From Pyropia yezoensis (taxonomy: Eukaryota; Rhodophyta; Bangiophyceae; Bangiales; Bangiaceae): a stretch of 64,000 nt of DNA. How positions within the stretch are numbered: position 1 is the first letter of the stretch; each line of letters begins with the position of its first letter. The DNA lies in contig CM020620.1 of assembly GCA_009829735.1 (NCBI GenBank), positions 15,028,792 through 15,092,791 on the forward strand, in the 5' to 3' direction. Shown in pieces: positions 34,261 through 44,794 of the stretch. Made by a program: the position numbers and the translations under genes. Under the pieces are notes generated by a model that was not told the origin of the DNA, did no database searches, and saw nothing but the letters and a program-made list of their open reading frames with translations.

Positions 34261-34853
34261 ACTCTGTTTGTTTTGCTTGTATGACTGAACTGGTCTGTCT
34301 GAGCGGTGGCACCATGGCAAGCCACCTCTGCGTCTCCGCTCAATGGCACCGAGCCGTGGGCAACGCGGCGGGGAGCGGGCGGATATGAACGGAGCGAAGG
34401 GGGGCGCCCACGCTCCCAGCGCACGGGCCCTCGCTCTCAGGTTGCCGACGCTGCGCTTCGCTCGCCCCAGCCCGCTGTCGTGGTACTGAACCTGACGGGT
34501 GGGGGGGCGAGACGGAAAGACCTTTCAGCCAATTTGGCTTCGAGAGGAAGGGAGATGCCGAGGAGCCGCGGCGTGGGGGGGGAGAGGGGACCACTCCTGG
34601 CGCCCCCTGCACCGCCGGCCACCCAGCCCTCGACCTTGCGCGTTTCGAGTTTTGAAGCTCGCGGGTGAGGTGCGAGGCGCATGGGTCATGGTGCCCACCG
34701 AAGTACCTACCTACCGCGACAACCCGTGGCGCAGGAGAGCCGTGGTTGGGATGCCGACCACCCGAGGGTCCGAGAGGGATATACAGTCATTCCCCGATGA
34801 TGACCCACCGGCGTTGGTGTTCGGGGGGAGAGTTGTCTTGGCGGGCGGTTGCA
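34261..34853. other. intergenic
   Basis: No gene was seen between the Cys-rich ORF and the TIR element. Confidence 0.4.
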
Positions 34854-35929
34854 CACCCCCAGTTAAGGCGTGCCCAGAGCGGACATTAGAGTTCAGAGCG
34901 ATTCCGGATCAGCCATTGGCCCAGAGCGTTGTGTCAGGAGCAAATATGGCATATACTGAAAATTGTCACACTATTCCAGGGTTCAAGCGACGTGTCTGAT
35001 GAGAAATGGAGCACAGCTGCCTGGGGCTGCTCTGCAGGGCCTCTTGCGTGGAAAATCGACACGGAATCAGCACATTTCTTCTCAATGAAAAAGCGCACAG
35101 TGCCTCACGGGCATCGCCACAGCAACGACGAAGTCACACAAGACAGCCCAAGGGGGAGAAGGTCCTCTAAGGCGAAAGGGGATCGTTGCACGGGAACAAG
35201 AGCAGCTAGTATATATTTCCCCGCATCCCAGAAGGTCTCTTCCATGGGTTGGTCGTCGTATCTTCCTCCTCGGCATGCGCGCAAGTCGCACACGGGGCAC
35301 CCAGGGGAACCTGAGCGAAGACATAGGAGCCTGGAAGATGTACAAAGGAATGTCCAGAGTACACAGGTCACGTGAAAGAACAGCCAGTGTATATTTAATC
35401 GTCAAGCAAAATGGCAAGGCACATTTCCTCTGCAGCAGCGAGCAAGGCATCGTCGGCCTCTGCCTCGGCCTCCTCCGCTGCTGCATCCTTGTCCTTTCGC
35501 TCTCATGTCCGGATCTGACCGTGGGCTCTGGCAGGAGCGGGTGGGGCCGTTCGATTTGCGCTGTGGATCAGACGGATTCCCGGGAGAATTGTAAAACTCA
35601 TATACAAGTGCGAGAGCCCCTGAAAGTTGCATTCGCGCGCGGACTAATTGCCGAACCACTTTGAACCATTGACTTTTTATGCATGGAAAAAATGGCCCTC
35701 CTTACGGGGCTTTTTTAGGTGCTACGGAAGAGATACGTTTGTACCTCATTTTTCTCTTTTTATTTCTTTTGTGTTCTTGCTTCTTTTTTTCTTGCTGCGT
35801 ATGGTCGTATATCTTTTCTCTCGTCCAACCAGGAAGCCGTATCGAGAGAGAAGTCGCCCGAACGTGGCACGTGTTGGATGTAATGCAATATTCCTTCTGA
35901 ACTCTAATGTCCGCCCTTAACTGGGGGTG
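34854..35929. mobile_element. 1.1-kb TIR element with TGCA target duplication
   Basis: CACCCCCAGTTAAGG at 34854 is inverted at the right end, 35929. The inversion continues after a 10-bp indel with GCGGACATTAGAGTTCAG (left, to about 34896; right, from 35897). TGCA lies immediately outside both ends (34850-34853 and 35930-35933), consistent with a 4-bp target duplication. The inside is lower in GC and has no transposase. It is a non-autonomous DNA element of unassigned superfamily. Confidence 0.7.
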
Positions 35930-35933
35930 TGCA

Positions 35934-36337
35934 GAAGGGGGGGGCTGTCGACCGCTCTGGCGAGTGCGACCACAAACGGCGAAGCCCCGGTGTGATGGCA
36001 ATTCTTCCCGAGTGCCGCGGATGGCAGTCGACCGATCAAGGTCATGAACGATCGATCGCAGACGATAGTTTGAGACCCCGTCCGGGCGAATGATCGAGAA
36101 ATCTCGCTTGGTCCAAGTCCTGCTTCGCGGGCCCTCGTGGCGGAGGCGAGGGCGTGCGTGTCCCATGAAGACGCCGCGGCCTTCTGTGTTCCTTCTCGCT
36201 GTCCCATCCCGGTCGTACTGTAGCGTTCCCAGTGGCCAAGGGCGTCTTCCGGCTTTGCGCAGTCGAGGCGTGCTCTTTTTGTCCCCCTCCCCTGCGTCTC
36301 CTTACCTATCCGGATTCCTCCCTTCCCCCTGCCTACC
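35934..36337. other. promoter-side region of the plastid protein gene
   Basis: No gene was seen. The region ends in a pyrimidine-rich leader just before the ATG of the plastid-targeted ORF. Confidence 0.35.
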
Positions 36338-38065
36338 ATGGCACCCTCCGTCGGGGCCTTTGCTGTCGTCGCCCCCTGCGCCTCCCCTCTGCTCTCCGCC
36401 CCCCGCGTGCGGCTGTCGCGACGGGGCAAGCGTGCGCCCTTGCCGCTCCTCCCAACCCGTCACGCCACGACGCTGCGTATGGGTGCCCCTCTCGCTGGTG
36501 GGGCCGACGACGGCGACGGCCCACCGCTGCCCATGGGCATGAGTATCCCCGGCTTCTCCCCCGACGACGTCGCCTACGTGTCGGCCGCCAACGGCAGCGC
36601 CGACTTCATCGCCCGCATGAACGAGCGGATGAACCGGGTGCGGAAAGAGCGGAGCATTGGCAATGAGGCGCGGGGCAAAGTCGCATCCGACTCGTACGTC
36701 GACAACCTGCGGCGGTTCAGCGCGGCTGCGCCCGACGCGCAGGCGCTCGCCGACGCGGCCGCGACAGCCGTGTCCCCCGAGGAGGCCATCCAGGTGCAGC
36801 GCGCGTTTGACAATGCGGGCGAAAACTATATGCGGGACCTCGCCACCGCGTCGGCAGTGGCGCGGTCGTCTCGCGCAGAGGATGGGAGTGTCGCGGACAC
36901 GCGGGCGCTGCTGGCCGAGCTGTCGGAAGAGACGGCGGGGAAGATGGCGTCGGCGCGGGGCAACGCGGGGGGGCGCGGCCTCGACGCGCCGCCGTTGCCG
37001 CTGCGGCGGGGCGATGGGCGGGGAGTGCCAGCGGCCGGTGGCAGTGACGCGCTGCCGTCAGCGGCTGCCGTACCGCCGGCAGCCGACGATGGGCAGTCCA
37101 AGGAGGAAGCGGCAGCCGAGGCGGAAGACGCGATCGAGGCGGCGGTCCGCGCGATGCGGGAAAAGCTGGGCGTCCCCGAGGATGACGACGACGATGGCGG
37201 CGACGCATACCCGGTGGGGGAGGTGGAGGTGCGCGCGCCTGTGGGCGATGGGAGGGGAGCACCCACGCGGGTGCCGTCCCGTCCCGCGTCGTCGCCGCCA
37301 CTCGCGGCGCCGCGGGGGTGGGACATGGAGGCCCCCGCCACGGGGGTGGTGGGTGTGCCCCCCGAGGCTCCCGCCCCGGCGGTGGCAAGTAGCTCGCCAC
37401 CGCCCGCCCGAGCGGCTGCCGCAGCCGCCGCAGCCGCTGCAGCCGCCGCTCCCGTCGTTGCCGCCGCGGTCGGCGACGGTGAGGAGGACGAGGTGTCGCT
37501 GGCCAAGAAGATTGACTTTTTCGAGTCGTACCTCCGCCGCCTTCAGCGGTCGGCCGACTCGCCTGAGCAGCGTGGCGCCCCGCCCCCGCCGCCAGCGTCT
37601 GCGGCACTGTCCGGCGGCGCTGACGAGGAGCCCGCCCTACGCCTTGCCGATGTGATGCAGGCAGAAGCGGAGGCGGCAGCCGCGGAGGCGTCTGCGGCGG
37701 CCCCGTCGCCGACGGCAGAGGCAGACGCTGAAGCCAACCGGCAGCTGGCAGAGGCCCAGGCCGAGCTGGACGCCCTGCTGGCCGAGGTGACACCGCCTGC
37801 CCCGCGCTCGGCGCCAGTGACGGTGCCGGCCCCGACACTGGTGTCACCGGCGGTGCCGCCCCCCGCCGCCGCCACCGCACCCACTGCGCCCATGGGGGTA
37901 CCTGCTGGTGGCGCCAGCGACGCGCTGGTCAAGGCGGCGCTCAAGGAGGTGGCTGCCGAGATGAAGCGGTACAAGAAAGTGATGAAGGCGGCGCGCAAAG
38001 AGCACGAGGCGCGTATCGAGAACATTGTGCGGGGGATGGCCGCATCGTCCGAGGGTATGCAGTGA
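36338..38065 (+). CDS. plastid-targeted protein of unknown function
   Basis: A single 575-codon ORF starts at ATG 36338 in an excellent context (ACCATGG). The first 48 or so residues are rich in Ala, Ser, Arg and Pro and poor in acid (APCASPLLSAPRVRLSRRGK ... THATTLRMG-like end), as in a chloroplast transit peptide. The mature part begins near MSIPGFSPDDVAYVS and has a charged helical stretch (FIARMNERMNRVRKERS). It continues through long Ala/Pro-rich linkers, a short helix (AKKIDFFESYLRRLQRS) and a Lys-rich C-terminal helix (VAAEMKRYKKVMKAARKEHE). There is no enzyme motif. The helices suggest a structural or scaffold role, but that is inference. The target could also be the mitochondrion. 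Confidence 0.7.
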   Translation: MAPSVGAFAVVAPCASPLLSAPRVRLSRRGKRAPLPLLPTRHATTLRMGAPLAGGADDGDGPPLPMGMSIPGFSPDDVAYVSAANGSADFIARMNERMNRVRKERSIGNEARGKVASDSYVDNLRRFSAAAPDAQALADAAATAVSPEEAIQVQRAFDNAGENYMRDLATASAVARSSRAEDGSVADTRALLAELSEETAGKMASARGNAGGRGLDAPPLPLRRGDGRGVPAAGGSDALPSAAAVPPAADDGQSKEEAAAEAEDAIEAAVRAMREKLGVPEDDDDDGGDAYPVGEVEVRAPVGDGRGAPTRVPSRPASSPPLAAPRGWDMEAPATGVVGVPPEAPAPAVASSSPPPARAAAAAAAAAAAAAPVVAAAVGDGEEDEVSLAKKIDFFESYLRRLQRSADSPEQRGAPPPPPASAALSGGADEEPALRLADVMQAEAEAAAAEASAAAPSPTAEADAEANRQLAEAQAELDALLAEVTPPAPRSAPVTVPAPTLVSPAVPPPAAATAPTAPMGVPAGGASDALVKAALKEVAAEMKRYKKVMKAARKEHEARIENIVRGMAASSEGMQ

Positions 38066-38418
38066 GGAAGCCTTTTGGGAGGCGGGCTGCCATCCCATCC
38101 CGGCGTCGGCCGCCAGGGCGCTTGTCGGGGAATGGGGGTCGGGCTGGAAAGTTGAGGGGGGGTTGTTCCCCGCGGCGCGAGGCACGTGGCGACCGGCCCC
38201 GCCGCGGCGGCAGACATGGGCGCCCGCGTCGCCGACGGGAGAGTGGTGGCGTCGTCGTCCATTGTGACCCGCGGGCGGGGGGGGGTGGTGCAGATGGGGG
38301 CCTGCTACTGCCTCCGGGTGCAGGTGCTGTGGGGGAGGGGCGTGCTGGGGGGGGCGGGCTGGGCGGCCACCGTGCCCCGCCGGGTGGTCGCGTCGGTGCT
38401 CGAAGCGCAGGAGTAGGG
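38066..38418 (+). pseudogene. third partial copy of the VY[IV]LT-associated domain
   Basis: In one frame from about 38186 to the TAG at 38416-38418, the sequence MGACYCLRVQVLWGRG, then GAGWAATVPRRVVASVL, resembles the ECAYCRVTLQVLDGV ... DGWAATPNDRSLAAVQ segment of the 32.6-kb gene. There is no ATG with good support and no first half of the domain in the same frame, so this looks like a fragment or a frame-broken paralogue. Confidence 0.4.
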
Positions 38419-39952
38419 GGGGGTGGGCGGCCGGGGGGAAGAAGTGGGTTGCATGCTGACCTACGCGACCCATGGAGCGTCTTTTCTCCGGCGGCGTGCA
38501 GGGATTGGGGGGGTGATGGGGAAGGGAGTAGAGGGCTGATGGGCGGGGGGGGCAGCGCAGAGGGGACATCCAGACAGTGGAACGCGGGCACCGAAAATGG
38601 GTCAAGGCGGCACGGCTCTGCTCTCTCCCCCCGATGCCTCGCACGTTCTCCCCCCCCATCCTCTTGAGTGGGTGGCGACGGTTGAGCTGGGGAAGCGGGG
38701 GGGCGGCCGGGGTGGAGCTACGTCAGGATTGGAAGCCCGCGGCGTGCGGGAAGGGCTGGGAGGAGGAGGGGCGGCGGGGGACGGGGGACGGCAAAGACCC
38801 CGCCCAGAACCGTGACCAATGATGCCGCGGGCCAGTACGTACGCACTGCCTCCCCATGGACGCGTGCGTGGGGAGGGCGGGGGGGGGGATCCGAAGGATG
38901 GCGTCGTGGGGGTGGGCGGCTGGCTGCCGTCCACGGCTGCCATGTTGGGGGGGTGCTGGGGGGTGTGGGGGTTGGGGGTGGGTAGAGGGGGAGGGTGGGG
39001 AGGGGGGGAAAGCGCGGGGTCACTTCGTTGGCGGGTGGGGCGAGCAGGTGGGGCGACCGGGGGCACGCGCGCGGCTGGGGTTGGGGGCGCCCAGAGACGG
39101 GCGGCGGCGGCGGCGGCGTCGGCTGCGGGGGCAGCCGCTGCCGGGGCAGCCACCCCCCCATCGCGTCAACGGCCGCGGGCCCGGGGGGAAGGAAGAGGCG
39201 CCCTGCCGTGCCGTGCCGTGACGCGCCGTGCCGTGCCGTGCCGTGCCGTGCGATGCCGTGCCGTGCCGTGCCGTGCGGTGCCTTGGCCTTTGGGACCTGC
39301 CAGGGCCGCCCCCGCCAGTAGCCGCCCCCGCTCTTGCACCGATACACCCCCTCCCAACCACGCCCCCGCGGTCACCCCCAGAGGCGCGCCGGGTCAGCCG
39401 TTGCCGTTCAGTGGCCGCCACCGGCGGCGGGGATGGCCCGGGGGTGACCGACCGCCGCCTCTCGCCGCCAGCGACGGCAGTGACCTGGGCTGGGTGGCCC
39501 CGCAGCCGCGACCACCGCTCTGACAGCCCGTCCCCGCCCTTGCCCAGCCACAGCGGCCGTGTGCGCGAGTGTGGTCCGGGTTAGGGCCTGCGGGGGTGGG
39601 GGGGGGGGGGCTGGTGGGGCGGAGGTGGAGCGGAGCTTGGCGGGAAGATCCCACGACGACCAGACTGGAGGGGAGGCGCAACGGTTGCGTCGCCGCTGGT
39701 GGCACTCGCGGCAGCTGGGGTGGCTGCCTTGCCGCTCCGCCGCGGCGAGGCGGCGACGGCGGCAGGCCGTCACGGTGGCGGCGGCGGCGACGGCGGGGAA
39801 TTCGGGAGAGGGGGAGGGTGGCGTCGCGGCGGTGAATGCCGGGACGTCCGGGGCGGTGCACTCCCTCGCATGAGATGGGGACAGGCGGCTGCAAAGGTTG
39901 GTGATGTTGTTTACGCAGTCACACCCCCGCCCCTCCCCCCGCCCCACCCCAC
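38419..39952. other. intergenic between convergent genes
   Basis: This lies between the plus-strand 36-38 kb genes and the minus-strand metalloprotease. It is G-rich, with overlapping spurious ORFs. The pentamer repeat at 39203-39285 is the main feature. Confidence 0.4.
39203..39285. repeat. GCCGT pentanucleotide microsatellite
   Basis: About 15 copies of CCGTG/GCCGT run in tandem with a few substitutions (GACGC, CGATG). No function is inferred. Confidence 0.9.
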
Positions 39953-42712
39953 CTACGCCACCACAAACGCAGCAGTGGCCAGCCGCAGACCCCGTAGGTG
40001 GGTGCTGTCTGGTGCCGCGGCGACCGCCGACGCAACGGCGGCGGCAATGCGGGACAGCTCCCCCGCGGCCGCCGCCACCGCTGCCGCGGGAAGCGGCTCG
40101 CGATAAAGCTTCAGGGCCAGGTCCAGCGGCAGCAGCCCGCCGCCGCCGTCTTTGGCAGCGTCGGCGGGGGCGGGGGTGGCGAGGGAGGCGAGCGTCCGCA
40201 CCCACCTCGCCTGCGCCTCGGCGCGGAAGAGGGAGCCGCCCGTGACGGCGGCGGGGGGGCGGAGGTCCTCCCAGGCGTCGCCGAAAAAGGTGCCACTGAT
40301 GGAGCCGAGGAGCGCCGGCACCGACAGGCGGCGGCGGGCATCGCGGCCGCCCGTCGCCGCCGCCGCCGCCACGTTTGCAGACAGCCGTGCCAGTCGCGAC
40401 GGCGTCAGCAGGGTAGACAGCACCTTGTCACGGTCTTCGTGGAGGCGCGCCGCAAGCAACGGGGGCGCGCGGCCGAGGGTGCTCCGGCCATAGAAGGGCA
40501 GCCTGTGCAGCACGTGCGGCGCCACCGTCGCTACCGTCGCCGATGACAAGAGGCCGTCGGTGGGGTGGAGCTGCGACAGCACCCACCGTGCGGCGGCGAT
40601 CTCGGTGGCCGAGCTGATGGGCGTCACGGCGGCGCGGCCGCCGGTGCGGCGGCGGGACGTGACGGTGGCGCCGACCAGCTGCGCCGCTGACCTGAGGCTG
40701 GCCACGCCGGAGAAGAGGAGCGTCTCCACCGCGTCGTACAGGTCGGCGGCAGACGTGAACGGCCGGTCGCGGGCGGTTCGGGCCAGGCGCCGCACCCGCC
40801 GCTGGACAGTGCGCACGTGGTGGCGGTGCCACTCGAGAGGAGTGGCGCTTAGGTCAAACCGCTGCGCCAGTGCGTCCGTCTCCACGTCGTCGTCCACCCC
40901 CACGTCCAGACCCGCGGCGGCCACCGACTCGGCAAACGCCCGCGCGTCACCCTCTGAGCGCCAGTCGGTGTAGCCGTAGCGGATGGCCGCGATATCGTAG
41001 GCACCCACAACGGGGGAGGCAAAGTAACGCTGCGCGTCCCCGTCCTTGGCGCGCGGCAGCGGCGCAGTAGGCACGTAGTCCATCACGCTGGTGCTCAGCC
41101 CATGAATGCCCACGTAAGTGTCGTTCTTCAGATGCGACCATGGAATGCCCGCGCTGCCCCGAAAGTTGTGGCGCAGTCCGACGGTGTGGCCGACCTCATG
41201 GGCCGTCGTATCGGCGAGAACCTGGTACATGAAGTCCTCTTCGGACCCTGGCACGGGTCGGCCGGGCGCGTTGGCCGACCGCGTTCCAAGCAAAGACGCA
41301 GTCACCCCCGCTGCACCTGCCCGCGAGACCGCCAGCCCCGCACGGCCGTCGTCAAACCAAAGTCGGTATTGGGAGGGCGTAGCGCGGAGAAAGTCGTCGT
41401 CCACGATAATGTCGGCGTTGAGGAGCTCCCCCGTCCGTGGGTCGACCTTGGTGTGGCCTACCGCCGCTCCATCGGAGCCCGGCACGAACGAAACCGTGTT
41501 GAATCTCGCGTCATCGGCGGCATAGTCGGCGGGCCAGTCGACGTCGGTGGGCACCGCAGCGCGCAGGACAGGGTGCCGGTAGCCTGCTGCCGCGAATGCC
41601 GGGTTCCACCGCGTGATGCCGTCCACCACGGCCGACCAAAACTCGCGCGGCACGGACGGGTCCACGTAATAGGTGAGGACAGGGTGCTTGGCCAGGTCCC
41701 ACTTGTTGATGTACGTCTCGGTCAAGGGTCGCTTGCCAGCATAGTCGTCCACCCACGAGAGCTTCGTCCCAAAGTAGCCGATGCGGTCGTCCATGGGCCG
41801 CGGCGTCATGAGTTTCCGCGGTAGCCCCAGCGCGGTGACCTTGAGAGCGCCTCCAATGCCATCTGGAGAGACAACGTTTACGGCAAACGTCACCTGCCGC
41901 GGCCGCGCGGCGCCGCCCACAAAAAGGGTAGACCAGTCGCGAAAGAGATGGACGTGAAAGCTGGCAGCGACCCACGGGCCAGCGTCAATGAGGAGCCGCC
42001 CGTCGCCCGTCGGGCGGGCGGGGAAGGACTGGAGAGTGGAGGCGGATACGCCCGCGACCGCCTGGCGGCCCGCGACGCTGGTCGGGTTCACGCTCCGTTG
42101 GCTGATCGGCGGGTGGTACAGCTCGAGCGTCGGAGGGAACACGTTGGGGGCCAGACGAAACGCAAAAACCCCGTCTGGGAAGTTCGACGTCAAGTCCACC
42201 CGACGGAGGAGGTACCACTCGCGGGCGGCCGCGTCGAGGGCGGAAAACTCCGAGGACAGCACAAACGGCGTGTCCAGCTGCGAGACCCCCACCTCGAGCA
42301 GCACCTGCCCAGCCGCGAGGCCGTGCCCCGCGTGGAGCGTAAACAGCCCGACGTGACGGCGGAAGAGGTCGGCGCTCGGCAGCGGGGGGAGCGACGCCGC
42401 GGCGGCCTCACGGAGGTCGGTCACCCACGCCACCGTGCGGGCGTCGGAGGATGCATTGGCGGCACGCCCCGCCGCGGCGGCCGCCGTGCGGACGACGGGC
42501 GAGGGGGGGCTGCCTGCGGCTGCGGGGGGAGCACCGGCGGGCAAAGTGCCGCGCACGGCGGCGGCCGCGGCCACCACCACCACCACCACTACCAGTACCA
42601 CGGTGGCCACTGGAGCAGCGGCGGTCGCGGCGGCGGCGGCTGCAGACGCCCGGCGGTGAAACGGGCGGCCGTCGGCGCGGCGACCGTCGCACACCCAGGC
42701 GGGGACGTCCAT
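39953..42712 (-). CDS. membrane-anchored zinc-dependent metalloprotease
   Basis: The ORF starts at ATG 42712 and encodes 919 residues without introns. Residues about 30-55 are hydrophobic (VATVVLVVVVVVVAAAAAV), a signal anchor. The catalytic site is HEVGHTVGLRH (505-515), the HExxHxxGxxH zinc motif of metzincin-like proteases, and SVMDY (542-546) supplies the Met-turn-like segment. Upstream blocks PMDDRIGYF, LTYYVDPSVPREFW and ITRWNPAFAAAGYR match the bacterial zinc-dependent metalloprotease family that carries DUF5117 and DUF4953. It would cleave proteins outside the cell or in the secretory lumen. The length is close to the bacterial relatives. Because that family is best known from bacteria, an origin by transfer is possible but untested. 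Confidence 0.85.
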   Translation of the reverse strand: MDVPAWVCDGRRADGRPFHRRASAAAAAATAAAPVATVVLVVVVVVVAAAAAVRGTLPAGAPPAAAGSPPSPVVRTAAAAAGRAANASSDARTVAWVTDLREAAAASLPPLPSADLFRRHVGLFTLHAGHGLAAGQVLLEVGVSQLDTPFVLSSEFSALDAAAREWYLLRRVDLTSNFPDGVFAFRLAPNVFPPTLELYHPPISQRSVNPTSVAGRQAVAGVSASTLQSFPARPTGDGRLLIDAGPWVAASFHVHLFRDWSTLFVGGAARPRQVTFAVNVVSPDGIGGALKVTALGLPRKLMTPRPMDDRIGYFGTKLSWVDDYAGKRPLTETYINKWDLAKHPVLTYYVDPSVPREFWSAVVDGITRWNPAFAAAGYRHPVLRAAVPTDVDWPADYAADDARFNTVSFVPGSDGAAVGHTKVDPRTGELLNADIIVDDDFLRATPSQYRLWFDDGRAGLAVSRAGAAGVTASLLGTRSANAPGRPVPGSEEDFMYQVLADTTAHEVGHTVGLRHNFRGSAGIPWSHLKNDTYVGIHGLSTSVMDYVPTAPLPRAKDGDAQRYFASPVVGAYDIAAIRYGYTDWRSEGDARAFAESVAAAGLDVGVDDDVETDALAQRFDLSATPLEWHRHHVRTVQRRVRRLARTARDRPFTSAADLYDAVETLLFSGVASLRSAAQLVGATVTSRRRTGGRAAVTPISSATEIAAARWVLSQLHPTDGLLSSATVATVAPHVLHRLPFYGRSTLGRAPPLLAARLHEDRDKVLSTLLTPSRLARLSANVAAAAATGGRDARRRLSVPALLGSISGTFFGDAWEDLRPPAAVTGGSLFRAEAQARWVRTLASLATPAPADAAKDGGGGLLPLDLALKLYREPLPAAAVAAAAGELSRIAAAVASAVAAAPDSTHLRGLRLATAAFVVA

Positions 42713-43818
42713 GGCCACTCGGGAGGAGCAGCGGGCGGTAGGGGTGACCCGCGGCGAGGGATGCCCTCAATCAATGGGGCAAGCGGTGGCGGGGGGGGGG
42801 GGGGAGGGGCGCACCTGGCGGCCAGGGCACCGGGAATATGAGTGACGGACAGGAGGGAGTGGCACGGCATGCGCCGCCAAGGCGCAGGCGGTCTGGTGGA
42901 GAGGGGAGTGGCCGCACCAGCCGGCTTGCAACCCGCGTGTATAGGCATAGCCGCGCGCTCTTGTGCACGCGGCTGGGTGCACCGCGACCGTCTGCTCGCC
43001 ATGCCTTAGCCCGCCCAGGCGGCCAGGGCCCTCCAGCTATGGTGGCCCGTGGCCGGGCGGCTAGGCGGCCGGGCGGCAGGGAGGGCCGCAGGGAGCGAGG
43101 ACCGCAGGGAGGGCGACAGGGCGAGCAGCAGGGCGAGCAGCAGGGGGGCAGGGCGGGCGGCGTGGTGAGCGGCAGGGATGCAAAGGGAGCCGCAGGGCGG
43201 CAAAGGGAGCGACAGGGAGGCCGGGCGAGCGGCCGGGCGGCCGGACGAGCGGCCGGGCGAGCAGCCAGGCCGGCGTCGCCGCCAAGTCATCGCCCCTGCG
43301 CCAACGCACGGGCGGCCGCGGTGCGGGGGAAGCGGGGGGGGGTGAGAGCAAGCCACCCGCGTGGGCATGCCGCAATCCCCAGGGGGCACGGCGAGGAAGA
43401 GCGGGCGTCCCCCCCATCCACCCAGCGGGACGGGGTGGTCTGCCGCATCGAGGCCGAGCCGGGGGTGCAGACGAAGCGGGCGGGGAACGCGCGGGGCTTA
43501 CAGCCCATAGCAAAGCGCCGCAGGGGGTGGCTGTCAGCCGGCGCGAGCGCGCGCCGGCGGTGGCGGTGCGGGTCGCGACTCGCCCATCGACGGGCCGGGC
43601 TTGGACCGCGGGCGGGAGGCCCGTCGGCCGGGGTGCCAGCCGGCAACAGGGAGCACCGCTGGTCCGATGACACGCTGACGAGGACGGGCGCGCCACACGT
43701 GGGGGGGAAGCAAAAAGGCCTTTTGTTCAGGGCCCGGGGAAGGTGGGGGGGTGAAGAGGCGGGGGAGCAGGTGCCGCCGCCTGCCTCAATGGAAAAGCCC
43801 GCGCGACGCTCCTTGTCA

Positions 43819-43856
<38 letters not shown>

Positions 43857-44342
43857 CCATACCAACGCTGCGGTGGCTGATCTGCTTTCTGGCGGGCCTG
43901 CGCGGCTGCTGTCGACCCCCGCGCCGCTGGCGGTCGGCGCCCGCCCCCCCGCTGGCCCACTCCTCGTCTGTGACCGCGTGTCGCCGCGCCGCGATCATTG
44001 GCGGCTGCGCGCCGCCGTGCCACCGGCCGATCCGCCGGCCAACGCATAGGCGGCTGTCCCTGCTAGCTACCCCCGCCTCCGCCCCACAAGGGCGCCGGCC
44101 GGCTGCACCGACGCGCCGCCCGCGCCTACACCGCGACGGCGCGCCGACACGCGGGCGTGCCGTCGCGGGCTGCTCGAGGGAGCGCCCGCCGCCGTTGCCG
44201 CGGGGGAACGCCCCTGGCCAGCGCAGAGTCGGGCCATCCTTGCTGGGCGGCCGTCGGGTCTCGCCCCGCGGCATTGCAACAGCCCTGCTCTACTTCACCC
44301 ATCCCCCGGCCGCCAAATGGGCGCGACCAGAGATCAACTGTG
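42713..44342. other. upstream region of the metalloprotease; simple sequence
   Basis: No gene is supported. Bases about 43070-43270 hold degenerate CGCAGGGAGG / CGAGCAGCAGGG repeats. A 33-base C run fills 43820-43852. Confidence 0.4.
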
Positions 44343-44374
44343 TTACGCCGCTCGACTGACCGCGGACTGCCCAA
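44343..44374 (-). repeat. split repeat B2
   Basis: A 32-bp copy of TTACGCCGCTCGACTGACC ... CTGCCCAA, identical to 44763-44794. It marks the outer 3' end of the retrotransposon. Confidence 0.85.
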
Positions 44375-44553
44375 TTGATACTTGTTTAATTAGCTCCAGC
44401 ATGCGGGAGAAAACCGACCGGATGAGACAAACAAAGCGGGCGATGACCCGCGCTCGAAGCAAGAAAGAGGAAGGCAAACGGGCAGAGAGAGGCAAAGACG
44501 AGCGGCATCGTGGCAGAGCGCGGAAAACGCGCAACGCAAGGGAGGTGGGAGGG

Positions 44554-44762
44554 AACGCGCACACGGCGAGGAAGACAAACGTGCCGACCGGGGTCGGCCG
44601 GTCCCGCCGCGCGCACGCTGGCACTCAAGACCTCTGCCGGCGGAGCCAGCGCACACGCAGAGGGGGGACAGGAAGGCCCGGGCCCGCACGGGCCCGGCTC
44701 AGCCAATGGCAGCCGTCCGCTACCTGTCCGCTCTGCAACTAACACTACAGCTGTGTGCCCCA
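44554..44762 (-). repeat. split repeat A2
   Basis: A 209-bp direct copy of 49902-50110, differing at about two positions. It directly abuts repeat B1. Confidence 0.9.
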
Positions 44763-44794
44763 TTACGCCGCTCGACTGACCGCGGACTGCCCAA
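44763..44794 (-). repeat. split repeat B1
   Basis: This is identical to 44343-44374. It encodes the last residues and stop codon of the tyrosine recombinase (GQSAVSRAA). Confidence 0.85.

Noticed and set aside
42838-44049. 403-codon plus-strand ORF
   Set aside because: Mostly Gly/Arg from CGCAGGGAGG repeats and crossing a 33-base C run; no domain.
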